DNA of 52,359 nt from NCBI GenBank assembly GCA_002786915.1, contig PCUV01000092.1:1-52359 (forward strand), written 5' to 3'. Position numbers and translations under genes: made by a program. Positions 18,588-28,458 of the stretch are shown here, one piece after another. Every line of letters starts with the position of its first letter. The stretch's first letter is position 1. Origin of the DNA: Comamonadaceae bacterium CG12_big_fil_rev_8_21_14_0_65_59_15. Lineage in GTDB: Bacteria; Pseudomonadota; Gammaproteobacteria; Burkholderiales; Burkholderiaceae_C. Below the pieces are notes generated by a model, which saw nothing but the letters and a program-made list of their open reading frames with translations, searched no databases and was not told where the DNA came from.

Positions 18588-19316
18588 TCAGCCCCAGCCT
18601 TTTTCGGTCGCCATGACCGCGGCGTGTACGCGCGAGCTGACACCAAGTTTGCGAAGGATGTGCTGCACGTGAATTTTCACGGTGGTTTCGACTATGCCCT
18701 GTTCACGTGCGATTTCCTTGTTGCTGGCACCGCGTACGATGCCTCGCAGGATGTCTTTTTCTTTGGGTGACAGGCTGGCCCAAAGGGCGTCCTGACCGCC
18801 TGCCGATACTGCGCTAGCGGATGCAACATCAATATCAGGCGCAACCGGTGCGCTGGCCTGACGGTAGGCGTGGATCAACTTGCCCATCATCTCTGGCGCA
18901 ATGATGCTGTCGCCCTGCATCGCCTTGTGCACGGCAGCCGTCAGTGCCTCGCCCTCCATGGTCTTGAGCAGGTAGCCCGCCGCGCCATGGCGCAGCGCTG
19001 CCGCCAGGTCGTTGGCGTCTTCACTCACGGTGAGCATCAGCACCACGGCCTGGGGTGCGGCCTCACGCAAGCTGGGTAGCGCATCGACGCCGTTGACGCC
19101 CGGCAAGTGGTTGTCGAGCAGGATGACGTCGGGCTGCAGTTCTTGCGCCTTACGCAGCGCCTGGCCGGCATCAGCCGCGTCAGCCACCACCAGCAGACTG
19201 GCATCACGCGCCAGCAACGCCATCAGGCCGCGACGAAACAGCGTGTGGTCGTCCACCACCACAATGCGAATCGGGTGGGGCAGGGCGTCGGGTGCAACAG
19301 TGGCAGAGGTGGGCAT
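18588..19316 (-). CDS. narL: Nitrate/nitrite response regulator NarL
   Basis: A 242-aa response regulator: receiver domain with acidic pocket VVDDH and phospho-acceptor in ILLDNHLPGVNG, then a LuxR-type helix-turn-helix at the C-terminus (LSPKEKDILRGIVRGASNKEIAREQGIVETTVKIHVQHILRKLGV). It sits directly downstream of narX on the same strand (11 bp gap). It is expected to control narK and narG in this window. Confidence 0.95.
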   Translation of the reverse strand: MPTSATVAPDALPHPIRIVVVDDHTLFRRGLMALLARDASLLVVADAADAGQALRKAQELQPDVILLDNHLPGVNGVDALPSLREAAPQAVVLMLTVSEDANDLAAALRHGAAGYLLKTMEGEALTAAVHKAMQGDSIIAPEMMGKLIHAYRQASAPVAPDIDVASASAVSAGGQDALWASLSPKEKDILRGIVRGASNKEIAREQGIVETTVKIHVQHILRKLGVSSRVHAAVMATEKGWG

Positions 19317-19327
19317 GGCGGGACTAT

Positions 19328-21235
19328 TCAGTGGATCGAAAGCGGCGACGGAGTTGCACCAGCCGATGCTACTGTAGGCAGCGATAAAACCACCGAGCAG
19401 CCTAGACCGGTGCTGGAATTAACCTGCAAACGGGCACCGATGCGCTCGGCGCGCTCACTCATGATGCGCAAGCCCACATGGGTTTGATCCAGTTTTTCAG
19501 GATGGTGTTCAAAGCCACGGCCATCGTCGCGCACCTCAAAGCGCCAATGAGGATGCTGTTGCACCTCCAGCCAGACCTGCGATGCATGTGCGTGCTTGCG
19601 CACATTGGATAAGGCTTCTTGCACGATGTGCAGCACCTGCACCTGCAAGTCGGGTGACAGCGGCAGGCCATGCCCTTCCATGGCCAGGTGCGTCTGGATG
19701 CCGCTTTGATGCTCGAACTTTTGCAGTGTGGTGATCAGCGCCGGTTCGATGTCTTCGGCGTTGGTACGGGTTCTGAAGTGCAGCAGCAACTCACGCACAT
19801 CGCCATAGCTTTCGCGCACACCCACGTCAATTTCATCGACAATTTTGCTGATTTCGGCTGCGTCGCAGGACTTGACAGCATCACGCATCAGTTGCACCTG
19901 GATCTTCAAAAAAGCCAGCGACTGCGCAATCGAGTCATGTAACTCCCGTGCCAGAAGCATGCGCTCCTGAGCCACGGCAGCCTCTTTCTCAAGCGCATTC
20001 AAACGCAGATTTTCCATGCCGCTGGCCAGATGTCGCCCAAGTATTTCCAGCAAAGTCTGCTCTGCTTCAGATAGCACTGCACGGGCATGAAAAAACAGGT
20101 CTACTTCCCCCATCGGTTTGTCGTGCAAACGCACGGGAATCGTCACCACAGTCTCAAAACCGGCGCGGGTGCAGTGCTGCGGCATCCCCGCCGCCAGGTC
20201 GCGGATCGGGATGACACGCAAGCTGGCTTGCGCCGTGCCAGCACCACAGTGACAGTCACCGCTGTTGATGCATTGCTCGGCCTCCACCATGGAAGTGGGT
20301 AAACCGTGGGCGGCCAGCATCACATAGCGTTGGTTGTCCTGGTTGCACCAGCGCAGCGCCACACCGTCGGCGCGGGCTATGCGCGCCAGGCTTTGGCTGA
20401 ATTGCTGCGCCAAGGCCTCCAGTGTGGGTGCATTGGCCACCAATGCGGACACTTCATACAGACTGCTCAGACGTTCGGTCTTGTCCTGCAGTTGTGCCGT
20501 TTTTTCGCTCACCTTGGCTTCAAGGTTTTTGTACATCGACTGCAAATGCTCGGCCATGCCGTTGAATCCGTCGGCCAAGGTGCCAAATTCGTCGCTACTA
20601 CTGCGTTCAACGCGGGCGCCAAAGTCACCCGTCTGAATTTTTTCAATCGCCTGCTTGAGCTGTCCCACCGGCTCCAGCACAAACAAATAACCGGTGTACA
20701 ACAGAATAGCCGCCGCCAGAATCACCAGCGTGAGCATGCTCATTTGCAGCAAGTGCAACCAAGCTGTCCAGCGCGCAATGTGTGCCTCGATGCTGCCGAC
20801 AAAGTGGTCAATGCCAGCTGCAAATTGGCTGGTGTGGGTGGGCAGTTCCCGAAACGATATCGCTTGGCCATCAATCCAACGATCTTGATATTGCGTCCAG
20901 GCAGCCTCGACAAACGCAAAACGCTGACGCACGTCGTTGTCCCACGGGACGAACAAGGGGCGCTCCGGGTCGCCATGACGAAGCAGGTTCAAGCTGGCGT
21001 TGAACTCTTGCACCAATTTAGGCAGCGGTTCAATGTCTCGGGTTCCGATGGCCAATGACATGCGGTAGGACTGCATCCGCATGCGCCCGGCTTCGTTGAC
21101 CGCAGCGGCACCGCCGTCGAGTTGCCACGATACCCACAGCGTAGCCAGTGTTGCCAGAAAAACCAGCAGCAAAAAGGGCGCGCCCACCATGAACAGCTTG
21201 AAGCCCAGGCTCCAGTGTCGGGTGGACGCGCGCAT
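19328..21235 (-). CDS. narX: Nitrate/nitrite sensor histidine kinase NarX
   Basis: A 635-aa membrane kinase. TM1 is near residues 12-34 and is followed by the nitrate-binding P-box, GGAAAVNEAGRMRMQSYRMS. A periplasmic helical bundle and TM2 (about 162-185) lead to a HAMP linker, a GAF-like region with the NarX cysteine cluster CINSGDCHCG, a HisKA_3 dimerisation domain with the phospho-His in LLARELHDSIAQSL, and HATPase_c ending near the C-terminus. It begins only 30 bp after the stop of the thiolase gene, so it may be partly read through from there. Confidence 0.95.
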   Translation of the reverse strand: MRASTRHWSLGFKLFMVGAPFLLLVFLATLATLWVSWQLDGGAAAVNEAGRMRMQSYRMSLAIGTRDIEPLPKLVQEFNASLNLLRHGDPERPLFVPWDNDVRQRFAFVEAAWTQYQDRWIDGQAISFRELPTHTSQFAAGIDHFVGSIEAHIARWTAWLHLLQMSMLTLVILAAAILLYTGYLFVLEPVGQLKQAIEKIQTGDFGARVERSSSDEFGTLADGFNGMAEHLQSMYKNLEAKVSEKTAQLQDKTERLSSLYEVSALVANAPTLEALAQQFSQSLARIARADGVALRWCNQDNQRYVMLAAHGLPTSMVEAEQCINSGDCHCGAGTAQASLRVIPIRDLAAGMPQHCTRAGFETVVTIPVRLHDKPMGEVDLFFHARAVLSEAEQTLLEILGRHLASGMENLRLNALEKEAAVAQERMLLARELHDSIAQSLAFLKIQVQLMRDAVKSCDAAEISKIVDEIDVGVRESYGDVRELLLHFRTRTNAEDIEPALITTLQKFEHQSGIQTHLAMEGHGLPLSPDLQVQVLHIVQEALSNVRKHAHASQVWLEVQQHPHWRFEVRDDGRGFEHHPEKLDQTHVGLRIMSERAERIGARLQVNSSTGLGCSVVLSLPTVASAGATPSPLSIH

Positions 21236-21264
21236 GATGACCGTCAGATCACGCGGCGTCGGGC

Positions 21265-22452
21265 TCAGGCCGTGCGTTCAAAAATGGCGGCGATGCCCTG
21301 GCCTCCGCCAATGCACATTGTCACCAATGCGTAGCGCCCACCGATGCGTTCGAGCTCGTACAGTGCTTTCACGGTAATCAGCGCACCGGTGGCGCCAATC
21401 GGGTGGCCCAGCGAAATGCCCGATCCATTGGGGTTGACCTTGGCTGGGTCCAGTCCCAAGTCGCGGCTCACGGCACACGCTTGTGCGGCAAACGCTTCGT
21501 TGGCTTCGATCACGTCCAGGTCAGCCACCGTCAAGCCGGCTTTTTTCAGCGCCAAATTTGATGCTGGTACCGGTCCGATGCCCATGTATTGCGGGTCCAC
21601 GCCAGCATGGGCGTAGGCCACCAGGCGTGCCAGCGGCTTGAGACCGCGCGCCTTGGCGGTAGCGGCTTCCATCAGCACCACGGCAGCGGCGGCGTCGTTG
21701 ATGCCCGACGCATTGCCCGCGGTGACGGTGCCGTTTTCTTTCAGGAAAGCGGGTTTGAGTTTGGCCAGATCGGCCAGGGTGCAGTTGGGGCGGTAGTGCT
21801 CATCGGTATCAAAAATCACGTCCCCTTTGCGTCCCTTGAGCGTGACCGGCATGATCTGGCTTTTGAAGTAACCCGCTTCGATGGCACGTTGCGCCCGGTT
21901 ATGGCTTGCCAGCGCCAATTGGTCCTGGTCTTCACGCGTAATGCCCCACTTGGCGGCAATGTTTTCGGCCGTCACGCCCATGTGCACCACCTTGAACGGA
22001 TCGTGCAGCGCACCCACGACCATGTCCACCATTTTGGTGTCGTTCATGCGGGCCCCCCAGCGCATGTTCAGGCTGGCGTAGGGTGCACGGCTCATGCCCT
22101 CGGCGCCACCGCCAATGGCAATGTCGGCATCGCCCAGCACAATGCTTTGTGCGGCGCAAACAATGGCCTGCAGGCCGGACCCGCACAGTCGGTTGACGTT
22201 GAAGGCGGGCACGCTTTCAGCGCAACCGCCGTTGATGGCCGCCACCCGCGACAGGTACATGTCTTTGGGTTCGGTGTTGACCACGTGGCCAAACACCACA
22301 TGGCCCACCTCATCACCCTTGACCTGAGCCCGGGCCAGCACTTCACGCACAATCTGCGCAGCGGTTTCGGTCGGGGCAATGTCTTTCAGGCTGCCGCCGT
22401 AGGTTCCAATGGCGGTACGCGCACCGCTGACAATCACAACTTCACGGGTCAT
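21265..22452 (-). CDS. Acetyl-CoA acetyltransferase (thiolase)
   Basis: A 395-aa type II thiolase condensing or cleaving acetoacetyl-CoA; probably biosynthetic (PhaA/AtoB). Nucleophilic cysteine is in NVNRLCGSGLQAIV (C90). The other catalytic residues are in NPNGSGISLGHPIGATG (His) and VTMCIGGGQGIA (second Cys). Length and sequence order are typical. It is upstream of narX on the same strand, without functional link that I can see. Confidence 0.93.
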   Translation of the reverse strand: MTREVVIVSGARTAIGTYGGSLKDIAPTETAAQIVREVLARAQVKGDEVGHVVFGHVVNTEPKDMYLSRVAAINGGCAESVPAFNVNRLCGSGLQAIVCAAQSIVLGDADIAIGGGAEGMSRAPYASLNMRWGARMNDTKMVDMVVGALHDPFKVVHMGVTAENIAAKWGITREDQDQLALASHNRAQRAIEAGYFKSQIMPVTLKGRKGDVIFDTDEHYRPNCTLADLAKLKPAFLKENGTVTAGNASGINDAAAAVVLMEAATAKARGLKPLARLVAYAHAGVDPQYMGIGPVPASNLALKKAGLTVADLDVIEANEAFAAQACAVSRDLGLDPAKVNPNGSGISLGHPIGATGALITVKALYELERIGGRYALVTMCIGGGQGIAAIFERTA

Positions 22453-22531
22453 AAACTACTCCAAGGCTGGGTTGAAAACCGTGCATCTTAGCCTGCAAGC
22501 CAGCGGATAAGCTGATGCGGCCGACCACTCT

Positions 22532-23287
22532 TCAGCGGCGCACGTCGGCCACCGGTTCGCTGCCAAAGTCGGGGCGGTTCAGGTAGGCCAGCACACGGGC
22601 AGCGGTGTCGTGCGCCGTGCTGAGCTGGCCGGATTCTTTCAGGTGGGCAAAGCCGGCTTGGTCGGGAAAGTCATTGGGATCGGCGTCGCGCAACTGAAGC
22701 TGCATTGGGGTGTCGATCACGCCCGGTGCCAGTGAGCACACGCGGGCGCCGTTGGGCACGTGCGCCTCATCCAGCGCCAGGCAACGGGTGAAATGGTCCA
22801 TGCCGGCCTTGGCGGCGCAATAGGACGCTTGCGACGCCATGGCGCGTCGCCCCAAGCCAGACGAGATATTGAGCACGCGCCGCAGCGCCTGGCACTGTTG
22901 TGTGGCAGCCAGAAAGGCCGCAGTCAGCAGCATGGGCGCTTCCAGCCCCACGCGCAGCGCAAGTGTCAGTTGGGCTGCGGTGTTGGCGCGCAAGGGCTTG
23001 ATGGCAGAGATGACGCCGGCGTTGTTGATCAATGTGACGCTGGCCAACACACCCAAGTTTTGCTCACTCAGCCACTGCTGTAACCGTGCTGCGACGGGCG
23101 CGGCATCGGCCAGATCAGCCTGCCACTGAGTCAATGGGACGTGCTTCAAACGCGCTGCGTCGGCCAGCGCCGTGCTGTGTTGCCGTGAAATGCACAGCAG
23201 TTGATGTTTTGGCAACAAGAGTTGTTCGGCCAGGCTTAAACCCAGCCCGCGTGAGGCGCCGGTGATGATGCAGAGATGTTGGGTCAT
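22532..23287 (-). CDS. Short-chain dehydrogenase/reductase
   Basis: A 251-aa NAD(P)-dependent SDR. Cofactor motif TGASRGLGLSL near the N-terminus, LINNAGV in the middle, and the catalytic SSG...SYCAAKAG (Ser, Tyr, Lys). The overall look is of the sepiapterin reductase/benzil reductase (YueD-like) subgroup. The substrate is not known. Confidence 0.9.
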   Translation of the reverse strand: MTQHLCIITGASRGLGLSLAEQLLLPKHQLLCISRQHSTALADAARLKHVPLTQWQADLADAAPVAARLQQWLSEQNLGVLASVTLINNAGVISAIKPLRANTAAQLTLALRVGLEAPMLLTAAFLAATQQCQALRRVLNISSGLGRRAMASQASYCAAKAGMDHFTRCLALDEAHVPNGARVCSLAPGVIDTPMQLQLRDADPNDFPDQAGFAHLKESGQLSTAHDTAARVLAYLNRPDFGSEPVADVRR

Positions 23288-23373
23288 GGTTTGTTGATAG
23301 CTGTCAAAATTTAAGGGGTGGGGGTCGTTATGATCCCCCTTGATTGAGGTGTTTACTGTACAAGGAGAAAAGC

Positions 23374-23691
23374 ATGCAAGTCCAGATTCGTACCGACAAC
23401 CACATTGAAAGCACCGACGCCATGGCCAAATGGGCGACCACCAGTATCAAGGACGCGTTGACGCGCTTTGCTGGCCAGATCACCCGCGTCGAGGTGCATC
23501 TGAGTGACGAAAGCGCTGGCAAGAAAAGTACCGCTGAACCTATCCAATGCACGATGGAAGCGCGCCTGGAAGGCCATCAACCGCTGGCCGTCAAGCATCA
23601 CGGCGCCAACCTGAACCAGTCGATTGAGGGTGCCACCGAAAAGTTGGGGCGCCTGATTGACAGCACGCTGGGGCGCACTGCACAGCTTTAG
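23374..23691 (+). CDS. Ribosome hibernation-promoting factor (HPF/RaiA family)
   Basis: A 105-aa ribosome-associated protein with the beta-alpha-beta-beta-beta-alpha fold: MQVQIRTDNHIE strand, the helix MAKWATTSIKDALTRFAGQITRVEVHLSD, and QCTMEARLEGHQPLAVKHHGANLNQSIEGATEKLGRLID. It binds the 30S decoding region in stationary phase. The ATG at 23374 follows AAGGAGA, which decides the start. The short type has no C-terminal dimerisation extension. Confidence 0.9.
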   Translation: MQVQIRTDNHIESTDAMAKWATTSIKDALTRFAGQITRVEVHLSDESAGKKSTAEPIQCTMEARLEGHQPLAVKHHGANLNQSIEGATEKLGRLIDSTLGRTAQL

Positions 23692-23748
23692 GGGGCGATT
23701 GGCCTCTTTGGCGAAAAATTGAAACGACATCGAGCGTGTGCCATGCTC

Positions 23749-25914
23749 TTATGAGCTGAGCTGGCTTTCTTGCAACAGGCGCTGCACCGTGGCGCACAGT
23801 TCTTCTACGTCATTGGGCTTGTGGATAAACGCGCGCGCGCCTGCCGCCAGCGCCTGGCGTTCGATCTCAGGCGTGACATAGCCAGACGCCAGCGCCACCC
23901 ACAGACCAGGGCGAACGTGGATCACGTCGCGCATCAAATTGATGCCGCTGTAGCCGGGCATATTAAAGTCAGTCACCAGCAGGTCGCATCTGGTGCCAGG
24001 TTCGGTCAAGGCCAGCAGAGCCTGTTGAGGGTCGGTAAAGGTCGCCACGGTATAGCCTTTGCGCGTCAGCAGACGCTTGACCAAAAAGACCAGCGCCTCG
24101 TCGTCGTCAACGTACATCACGCGCTGCCCCGATCCAGCCACCACTGGCGCCAGCGCTGCCGCCGCAGACGCTACCGCGACCCCTGTGGCTTGAGTTTGCG
24201 TATCGGGTACCGGAAACAGCAGGGTAAAGGTGCTGCCGGCGCCAGTCGTGCTCTGGAGTTGCACCGAGCCATGGTGTGCGCGCATGATGCCGTGCACGAC
24301 CGACAAGCCCAGCCCCGTGCCTTGACCGACCGGTTTGGTGGTAAAAAATGGCTCAAACACCCGCAGTTGAATCTCTGGGGCGATGCCACAGCCGGTGTCG
24401 GCAACGCGCAGCCATACGTGCTGACCCCGCAGCCCACTGCGGCGCTCGACGTTGTCAGCGGCATTGCGCAAGGCATAACCCAGTTCAATCCGAATCGTGC
24501 CGGGCTTGGCACCGATGGCGTGAATCGCGTTGGTGCACAAATTGAGCAACACCTGCTCGATCTGGGTGGCATCAGCCATGACCGCTGGTGTGTTGGGGGC
24601 GATGTCCAGAGCAATATGTACCTGGGGTGGCAGCGTGACTTTGAGCAGTCGGGTGCTTTCTTGTACCACTTCGGCCAGACATAACAGACGGCGATTGGGG
24701 GGATCGTTGCGGCTGAACGCCAAAATCTGGCGCACCAGATCACGCGCGCGCCGACCGGCTTTGTCGATTTCGGCCAAACTGGTGATCACCGCCGGGTTGC
24801 TTGTCGCATCGTCACGGGCCAACTCGACATTGCCAAGAATTGCCCCAATGATGTTGTTGAAATCGTGCGCAATACCGCCTGCCATGGTTCCAATGGCCTG
24901 CATTTTTTGCGATTCTCGCAGTTGCACTTCGAGTGCGTCACGATGCGCCTGCATTTTTTTTCGGCTGGTCAGATCGTGGATGAATAGGGTTATGTTGTCG
25001 CCATTGGCATGCGGTTCACGCGACAGGCTGACGTCCAGCGTCACCGTCTGACCGTCCTGTCGTCGGCCGTTCAATTCACCCAGTTGCATCGATACGCCTT
25101 CGCCCAGTTCGGTCAGGGTCAGCTTGAGTGCTGGGATAAAGCGCGTCACGACTTGCCCCTGCGCTTGTTTGGCGGAACAGCCAAACAGACGCGTGGCCGC
25201 CGGATTAAATACGGTGATGCGTTGTGCCGTGTCAACACCAACGATCGCGTCTAGCGAAGAATCGATGATGGCAGCCAGTCGGCCGCGACTCAGTGTCAGC
25301 TCCAGGTTGCGCTGGCGCAGGGTATCGGCGGACTGTTGTAACGCTTGGCGTTGTGCAATCTGTGGGCCCTGGTCGATGATGGCACAGATAAACTGCGCTG
25401 CACCGTCCAGTGCGTCGTCGATGCGGGCTATATGCAGGTCGCCTGCCACGCTGCCATCGACGCCACAGCGCATGGTCAACTCGGTGAGCGTCGCGGCGCC
25501 GCGCTGATGCGCCAGTGCAAAGCTTTGTTTGACGCGTTTTAGGTCAGAAGCGTTGAACAGTGGAAAAAGAAAACTCGGCGGTGGGTCGGTCTCGCGCGGT
25601 TGTAGCAACGCCAGTGCTTGCGCGTTGTGTTGCAAAATTTGTCCGTCTTCAAGCACCACGATCAGTGCCAAGGGAACGTTTGAAAAAAGCGTGACAAAGC
25701 GCTCATAGGCGTTTTCTGCGGCGGCCTGGCTAAAACGCAAGGCCTTGTTCTGGATTTCCAGTTCGGCCTGGTAATGCCGCAGATCCCGGCCAAGGTGCTT
25801 GTCCAGCGATGCCGTGCCAGCCGCACTACGTTGGCGCTGCGGTCCACTCAGTCGACGTTGCAACCGACTGGCGTCGGTGGCGCTTGATCTTTTGGCGGTT
25901 GGACGTTGCTTCAT
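23749..25914 (-). CDS. PAS-containing hybrid sensor histidine kinase
   Basis: A 721-aa soluble-looking kinase with no clear transmembrane helix. It has an N-terminal coiled segment (about 35-70), PAS-like regions (about 70-185), a second PAS (about 205-330), a HisKA domain with phospho-His in AGGIAHDFNNIIGAILGN, a HATPase_c domain (GIAPEIQLRVFEPFFTTKPVGQGTGLGLSVVHGIM), and a C-terminal receiver (VMYVDDDEAL, phospho-Asp in LLVTDFNMPGYSG). No cognate regulator is adjacent. Signal unknown. Confidence 0.92.
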   Translation of the reverse strand: MKQRPTAKRSSATDASRLQRRLSGPQRQRSAAGTASLDKHLGRDLRHYQAELEIQNKALRFSQAAAENAYERFVTLFSNVPLALIVVLEDGQILQHNAQALALLQPRETDPPPSFLFPLFNASDLKRVKQSFALAHQRGAATLTELTMRCGVDGSVAGDLHIARIDDALDGAAQFICAIIDQGPQIAQRQALQQSADTLRQRNLELTLSRGRLAAIIDSSLDAIVGVDTAQRITVFNPAATRLFGCSAKQAQGQVVTRFIPALKLTLTELGEGVSMQLGELNGRRQDGQTVTLDVSLSREPHANGDNITLFIHDLTSRKKMQAHRDALEVQLRESQKMQAIGTMAGGIAHDFNNIIGAILGNVELARDDATSNPAVITSLAEIDKAGRRARDLVRQILAFSRNDPPNRRLLCLAEVVQESTRLLKVTLPPQVHIALDIAPNTPAVMADATQIEQVLLNLCTNAIHAIGAKPGTIRIELGYALRNAADNVERRSGLRGQHVWLRVADTGCGIAPEIQLRVFEPFFTTKPVGQGTGLGLSVVHGIMRAHHGSVQLQSTTGAGSTFTLLFPVPDTQTQATGVAVASAAAALAPVVAGSGQRVMYVDDDEALVFLVKRLLTRKGYTVATFTDPQQALLALTEPGTRCDLLVTDFNMPGYSGINLMRDVIHVRPGLWVALASGYVTPEIERQALAAGARAFIHKPNDVEELCATVQRLLQESQLSS

Positions 25915-25923
25915 GCGCTTGGT

Positions 25924-27075
25924 TCAAAGAGCGCGCAGCTTGTCCAGCGCAAGCTGTAGCGTTTCGTCTTTTTTGGCAAAACAAAACCGTATCGTGCGCT
26001 GATCAAACGCATTGCCGTAAAAAGCTGACAAGGGAATCGCCGCCACGCCGACTTCAGTGGTCAGCCACTGACAAAACTGCGCTTCCGGCAGGTCATTGAT
26101 GGCGCGCGTGTTGACACACTGGAAATAGGTGCCTTCGCAAGGTAAGAGTTGCAAGCGGGTTTGTGCCAGCCCGGCACGAAACAAGTCGCGCTTGCGCTGG
26201 TAAAAACTGCTCAGTCCCAGATAGGGCGATGGATCGCTCATGTAGGCCGCCAGTGCGTACTGCATGGGCGTATTCACGGTAAACACATTGAACTGGTGCA
26301 CCTTGCGAAACTCGTGCGTGAGTGCCTTGGGTGCCGCCACATAGCCCACTTTCCAGCCGGTGACATGAAACGTCTTGCCAAAACTTGACACCACAAACGC
26401 GCGCTCGGCCAGACCATCAAAGCGCGACGCACTTTGGTGCGGGGCTCCGTCATAGACCATGTGCTCATACACCTCGTCGCTGATCAGCACAATGTCGGTT
26501 GGTGCCAGCAAGGTTTCCAGTTGCCGCATCTGCTGCTCAGACCAGGTGGTACCGCTGGGGTTGTGGGGTGAGTTGATGACGATCGCCCGGGTACGAGGTG
26601 TGATGGCGCTGGCGAGGCGGTCAAAGTCCGGGCGAAATGTGCCCGGGCACAGCGGTACCCGTACGGCAATCCCGCCGGCCAGTTCAATATTGGGCACATA
26701 GCTGTCGTAGCAGGGCTCCAGTACGATCACTTCGTCGCCCGGATGCACCACCGACAGGATCGCTGTCAAGATCGCTTGGGTGGCCCCGGCTGTTACTGTA
26801 ATTTCGCTCTCAGGCGAATAACTGTAACCGTACAGTGCTTTTATTTTTGTAGTGATCACATCGCGCAACCGCGCCACACCTGCCATGGGCGGGTATTGGT
26901 TGAAGCCTTGCCGCATGGCTTGGGTGACTGCGTCGATCAGCTTGGGGTCGCAGTCAAAATCGGGAAAGCCCTGCCCCAGGTTGACGGCATTTTTTTCTGT
27001 GGCCAAGGCAGACATGACGGTAAAAATCGTGGTGCCTACGTTGGGCAGGCGCGAGCGCAGGGACGTGAGTGGCAT
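25924..27075 (-). CDS. Class I/II PLP-dependent aminotransferase, methionine aminotransferase-like
   Basis: A 383-aa fold-type I aminotransferase. PLP lysine is in SSFGKTFHVTGWKVGY; NSPHNPSGTTW is the conserved Asn/Pro loop, and QGFPDFDCDP the substrate loop. The sequence closely follows the YbdL/methionine aminotransferase group, acting on Met, His or Phe with a 2-oxo acid. Its position beside a CysB-type regulator fits a sulfur amino acid role, but that is inference. Confidence 0.9.
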   Translation of the reverse strand: MPLTSLRSRLPNVGTTIFTVMSALATEKNAVNLGQGFPDFDCDPKLIDAVTQAMRQGFNQYPPMAGVARLRDVITTKIKALYGYSYSPESEITVTAGATQAILTAILSVVHPGDEVIVLEPCYDSYVPNIELAGGIAVRVPLCPGTFRPDFDRLASAITPRTRAIVINSPHNPSGTTWSEQQMRQLETLLAPTDIVLISDEVYEHMVYDGAPHQSASRFDGLAERAFVVSSFGKTFHVTGWKVGYVAAPKALTHEFRKVHQFNVFTVNTPMQYALAAYMSDPSPYLGLSSFYQRKRDLFRAGLAQTRLQLLPCEGTYFQCVNTRAINDLPEAQFCQWLTTEVGVAAIPLSAFYGNAFDQRTIRFCFAKKDETLQLALDKLRAL

Positions 27076-27111
27076 GATTCAAAGGGTGAGTGGTGGTGTT
27101 GGTGTGGGTGG

Positions 27112-28065
27112 TTACAGCTCGTAGTCGTTGACATGGCCTTCCATGGCACGCGCCACCAGATGACGATCCAGCCGACTGCTGAGCATCTCGGCAAAACTGA
27201 AGACAAACTGACGCAGGTAGGCGCCTTTCTTGAAGGCCACGCGCGCCACGTTCTGCCCAAACAATTGACCCGCGGGGCGAATCACCAGGTCGCCTGCGAC
27301 ACTTTGCTCCTGCACGTCGCGCACCGACATTTCGGCGGCAATGCCAATGCCCAAGCCCAGGCGCACGTAAGTTTTGATCACGTCCGAGTCGATCGCCTCG
27401 AGCACGATGTGGGGTGCCAGCTTGCGGTTTGCAAACGCATGGTCGATGCGCGTGCGCCCGGTGTACGACGGGTGATAGGTGATGAGCGGCTCGGTGGCAA
27501 TGTCTTCCAGCGTGATGTGCTCCTTGCCGCACAACCGGTGACCGTTCGGCAGCACCAGCACGTGTTGCCATTCATAGCAGGGCAGGGTAACCAGCTCGGG
27601 GTAATTGGCGATGGACTCGGTGGCCATGCCAATGTCAGCCACTTCGTCGATCAGCATGCGCGCCACTTGGTCGGGCGAGCCCTGGTGCAGGCTGACGTTG
27701 ACCTTGGGAAAGGCTTTGCGCAGTTTGGCCACCGGCTCTGGCAACACATAGCGGGCCTGGGTGTGCGTGGTGGCAATCGACAGGGTACCGCTGTCGCCCA
27801 GGCAGTGCTGCTCGCCAATGCGTTTGAGGTTGCCGACCTCACGCATGATCAGGTTGATGCTTTTGATGACTTCCTGGCCTGGTTCGGTAACACGCTTGAG
27901 CCGCTTACCGTGACGGGAGAATATTTCAATGCCAAGTTCGTCTTCCAGCTCAATGATCGCCTTGGAGACCCCAGGCTGCGAGGTGTGCAATGCCTTGGCG
28001 GCCTCGGTCAGGTTCAGATCCCGGCGCACGGCCTCCTGAACGAAGCGGAATTGATGCAAATTCAT
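27112..28065 (-). CDS. cysB: CysB/Cbl-type LysR regulator of sulfur assimilation
   Basis: A 317-aa LysR-family activator. The N-terminal winged helix-turn-helix (NLTEAAKALHTSQPGVSKAIIELEDELGIEIFSRHGKRL) is characteristic of CysB/Cbl; the rest is the periplasmic-binding-like inducer domain that senses O-acetylserine or adenosine phosphosulfate. Whether it is CysB or a paralogue (Cbl/SsuR) cannot be decided from sequence alone. Confidence 0.88.
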   Translation of the reverse strand: MNLHQFRFVQEAVRRDLNLTEAAKALHTSQPGVSKAIIELEDELGIEIFSRHGKRLKRVTEPGQEVIKSINLIMREVGNLKRIGEQHCLGDSGTLSIATTHTQARYVLPEPVAKLRKAFPKVNVSLHQGSPDQVARMLIDEVADIGMATESIANYPELVTLPCYEWQHVLVLPNGHRLCGKEHITLEDIATEPLITYHPSYTGRTRIDHAFANRKLAPHIVLEAIDSDVIKTYVRLGLGIGIAAEMSVRDVQEQSVAGDLVIRPAGQLFGQNVARVAFKKGAYLRQFVFSFAEMLSSRLDRHLVARAMEGHVNDYEL

Positions 28066-28095
28066 CGTGATATCTCGTGTGGTTTTACGGCAGGC

Positions 28096-28452
28096 TCAAG
28101 ACAAAGCCATTTTTGCCAGCAAATCAATCACCTGCGGATCCTCACCGGCCGATGGTCGGCAATGGATCGTGACACCCGGGTGGTCGTGGCGCAATTGTTC
28201 CACCAGGCGCGGCAAGTCTTCCCGGGCGTGTTTGCCAAGCCCCAAAAAGAGCGGCATGACAACCCATTCGCTGGCGCGGGTTGCCGCCAATTCCGTGCCA
28301 ACGCTGGGCAGGTCGGGGGCACTCCATTCCAGAAAAGCGCATCGCACGATGGCATGGGCATCAAGCGCTTGCACCCGCTGCGCAACGTTGTCCACACAGC
28401 CGCGCCACACCGGGTCGCGTGAACCATGGGCCAGCAGGATGATGGCGCGCAT
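28096..28452 (-). CDS. CbiX-type sirohydrochlorin chelatase-like protein
   Basis: A 118-aa single-domain CbiX/SirB-like protein that inserts iron or cobalt into sirohydrochlorin. It begins with ILLAHGSRDP, holding the metal-binding His, and has a later MPLFLGLGKHAREDLP segment with the second His. Adjacent to cysB, it probably makes sirohaem for sulfite or nitrite reductases. Confidence 0.88.
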   Translation of the reverse strand: MRAIILLAHGSRDPVWRGCVDNVAQRVQALDAHAIVRCAFLEWSAPDLPSVGTELAATRASEWVVMPLFLGLGKHAREDLPRLVEQLRHDHPGVTIHCRPSAGEDPQVIDLLAKMALS

Positions 28453-28458
28453 AAAACT

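Noticed and set aside
26743..28422. 559-codon plus-strand frame opposite the aminotransferase, cysB and cbiX
   Set aside because: It is antisense to three well-supported genes, has skewed composition and no recognisable domain.
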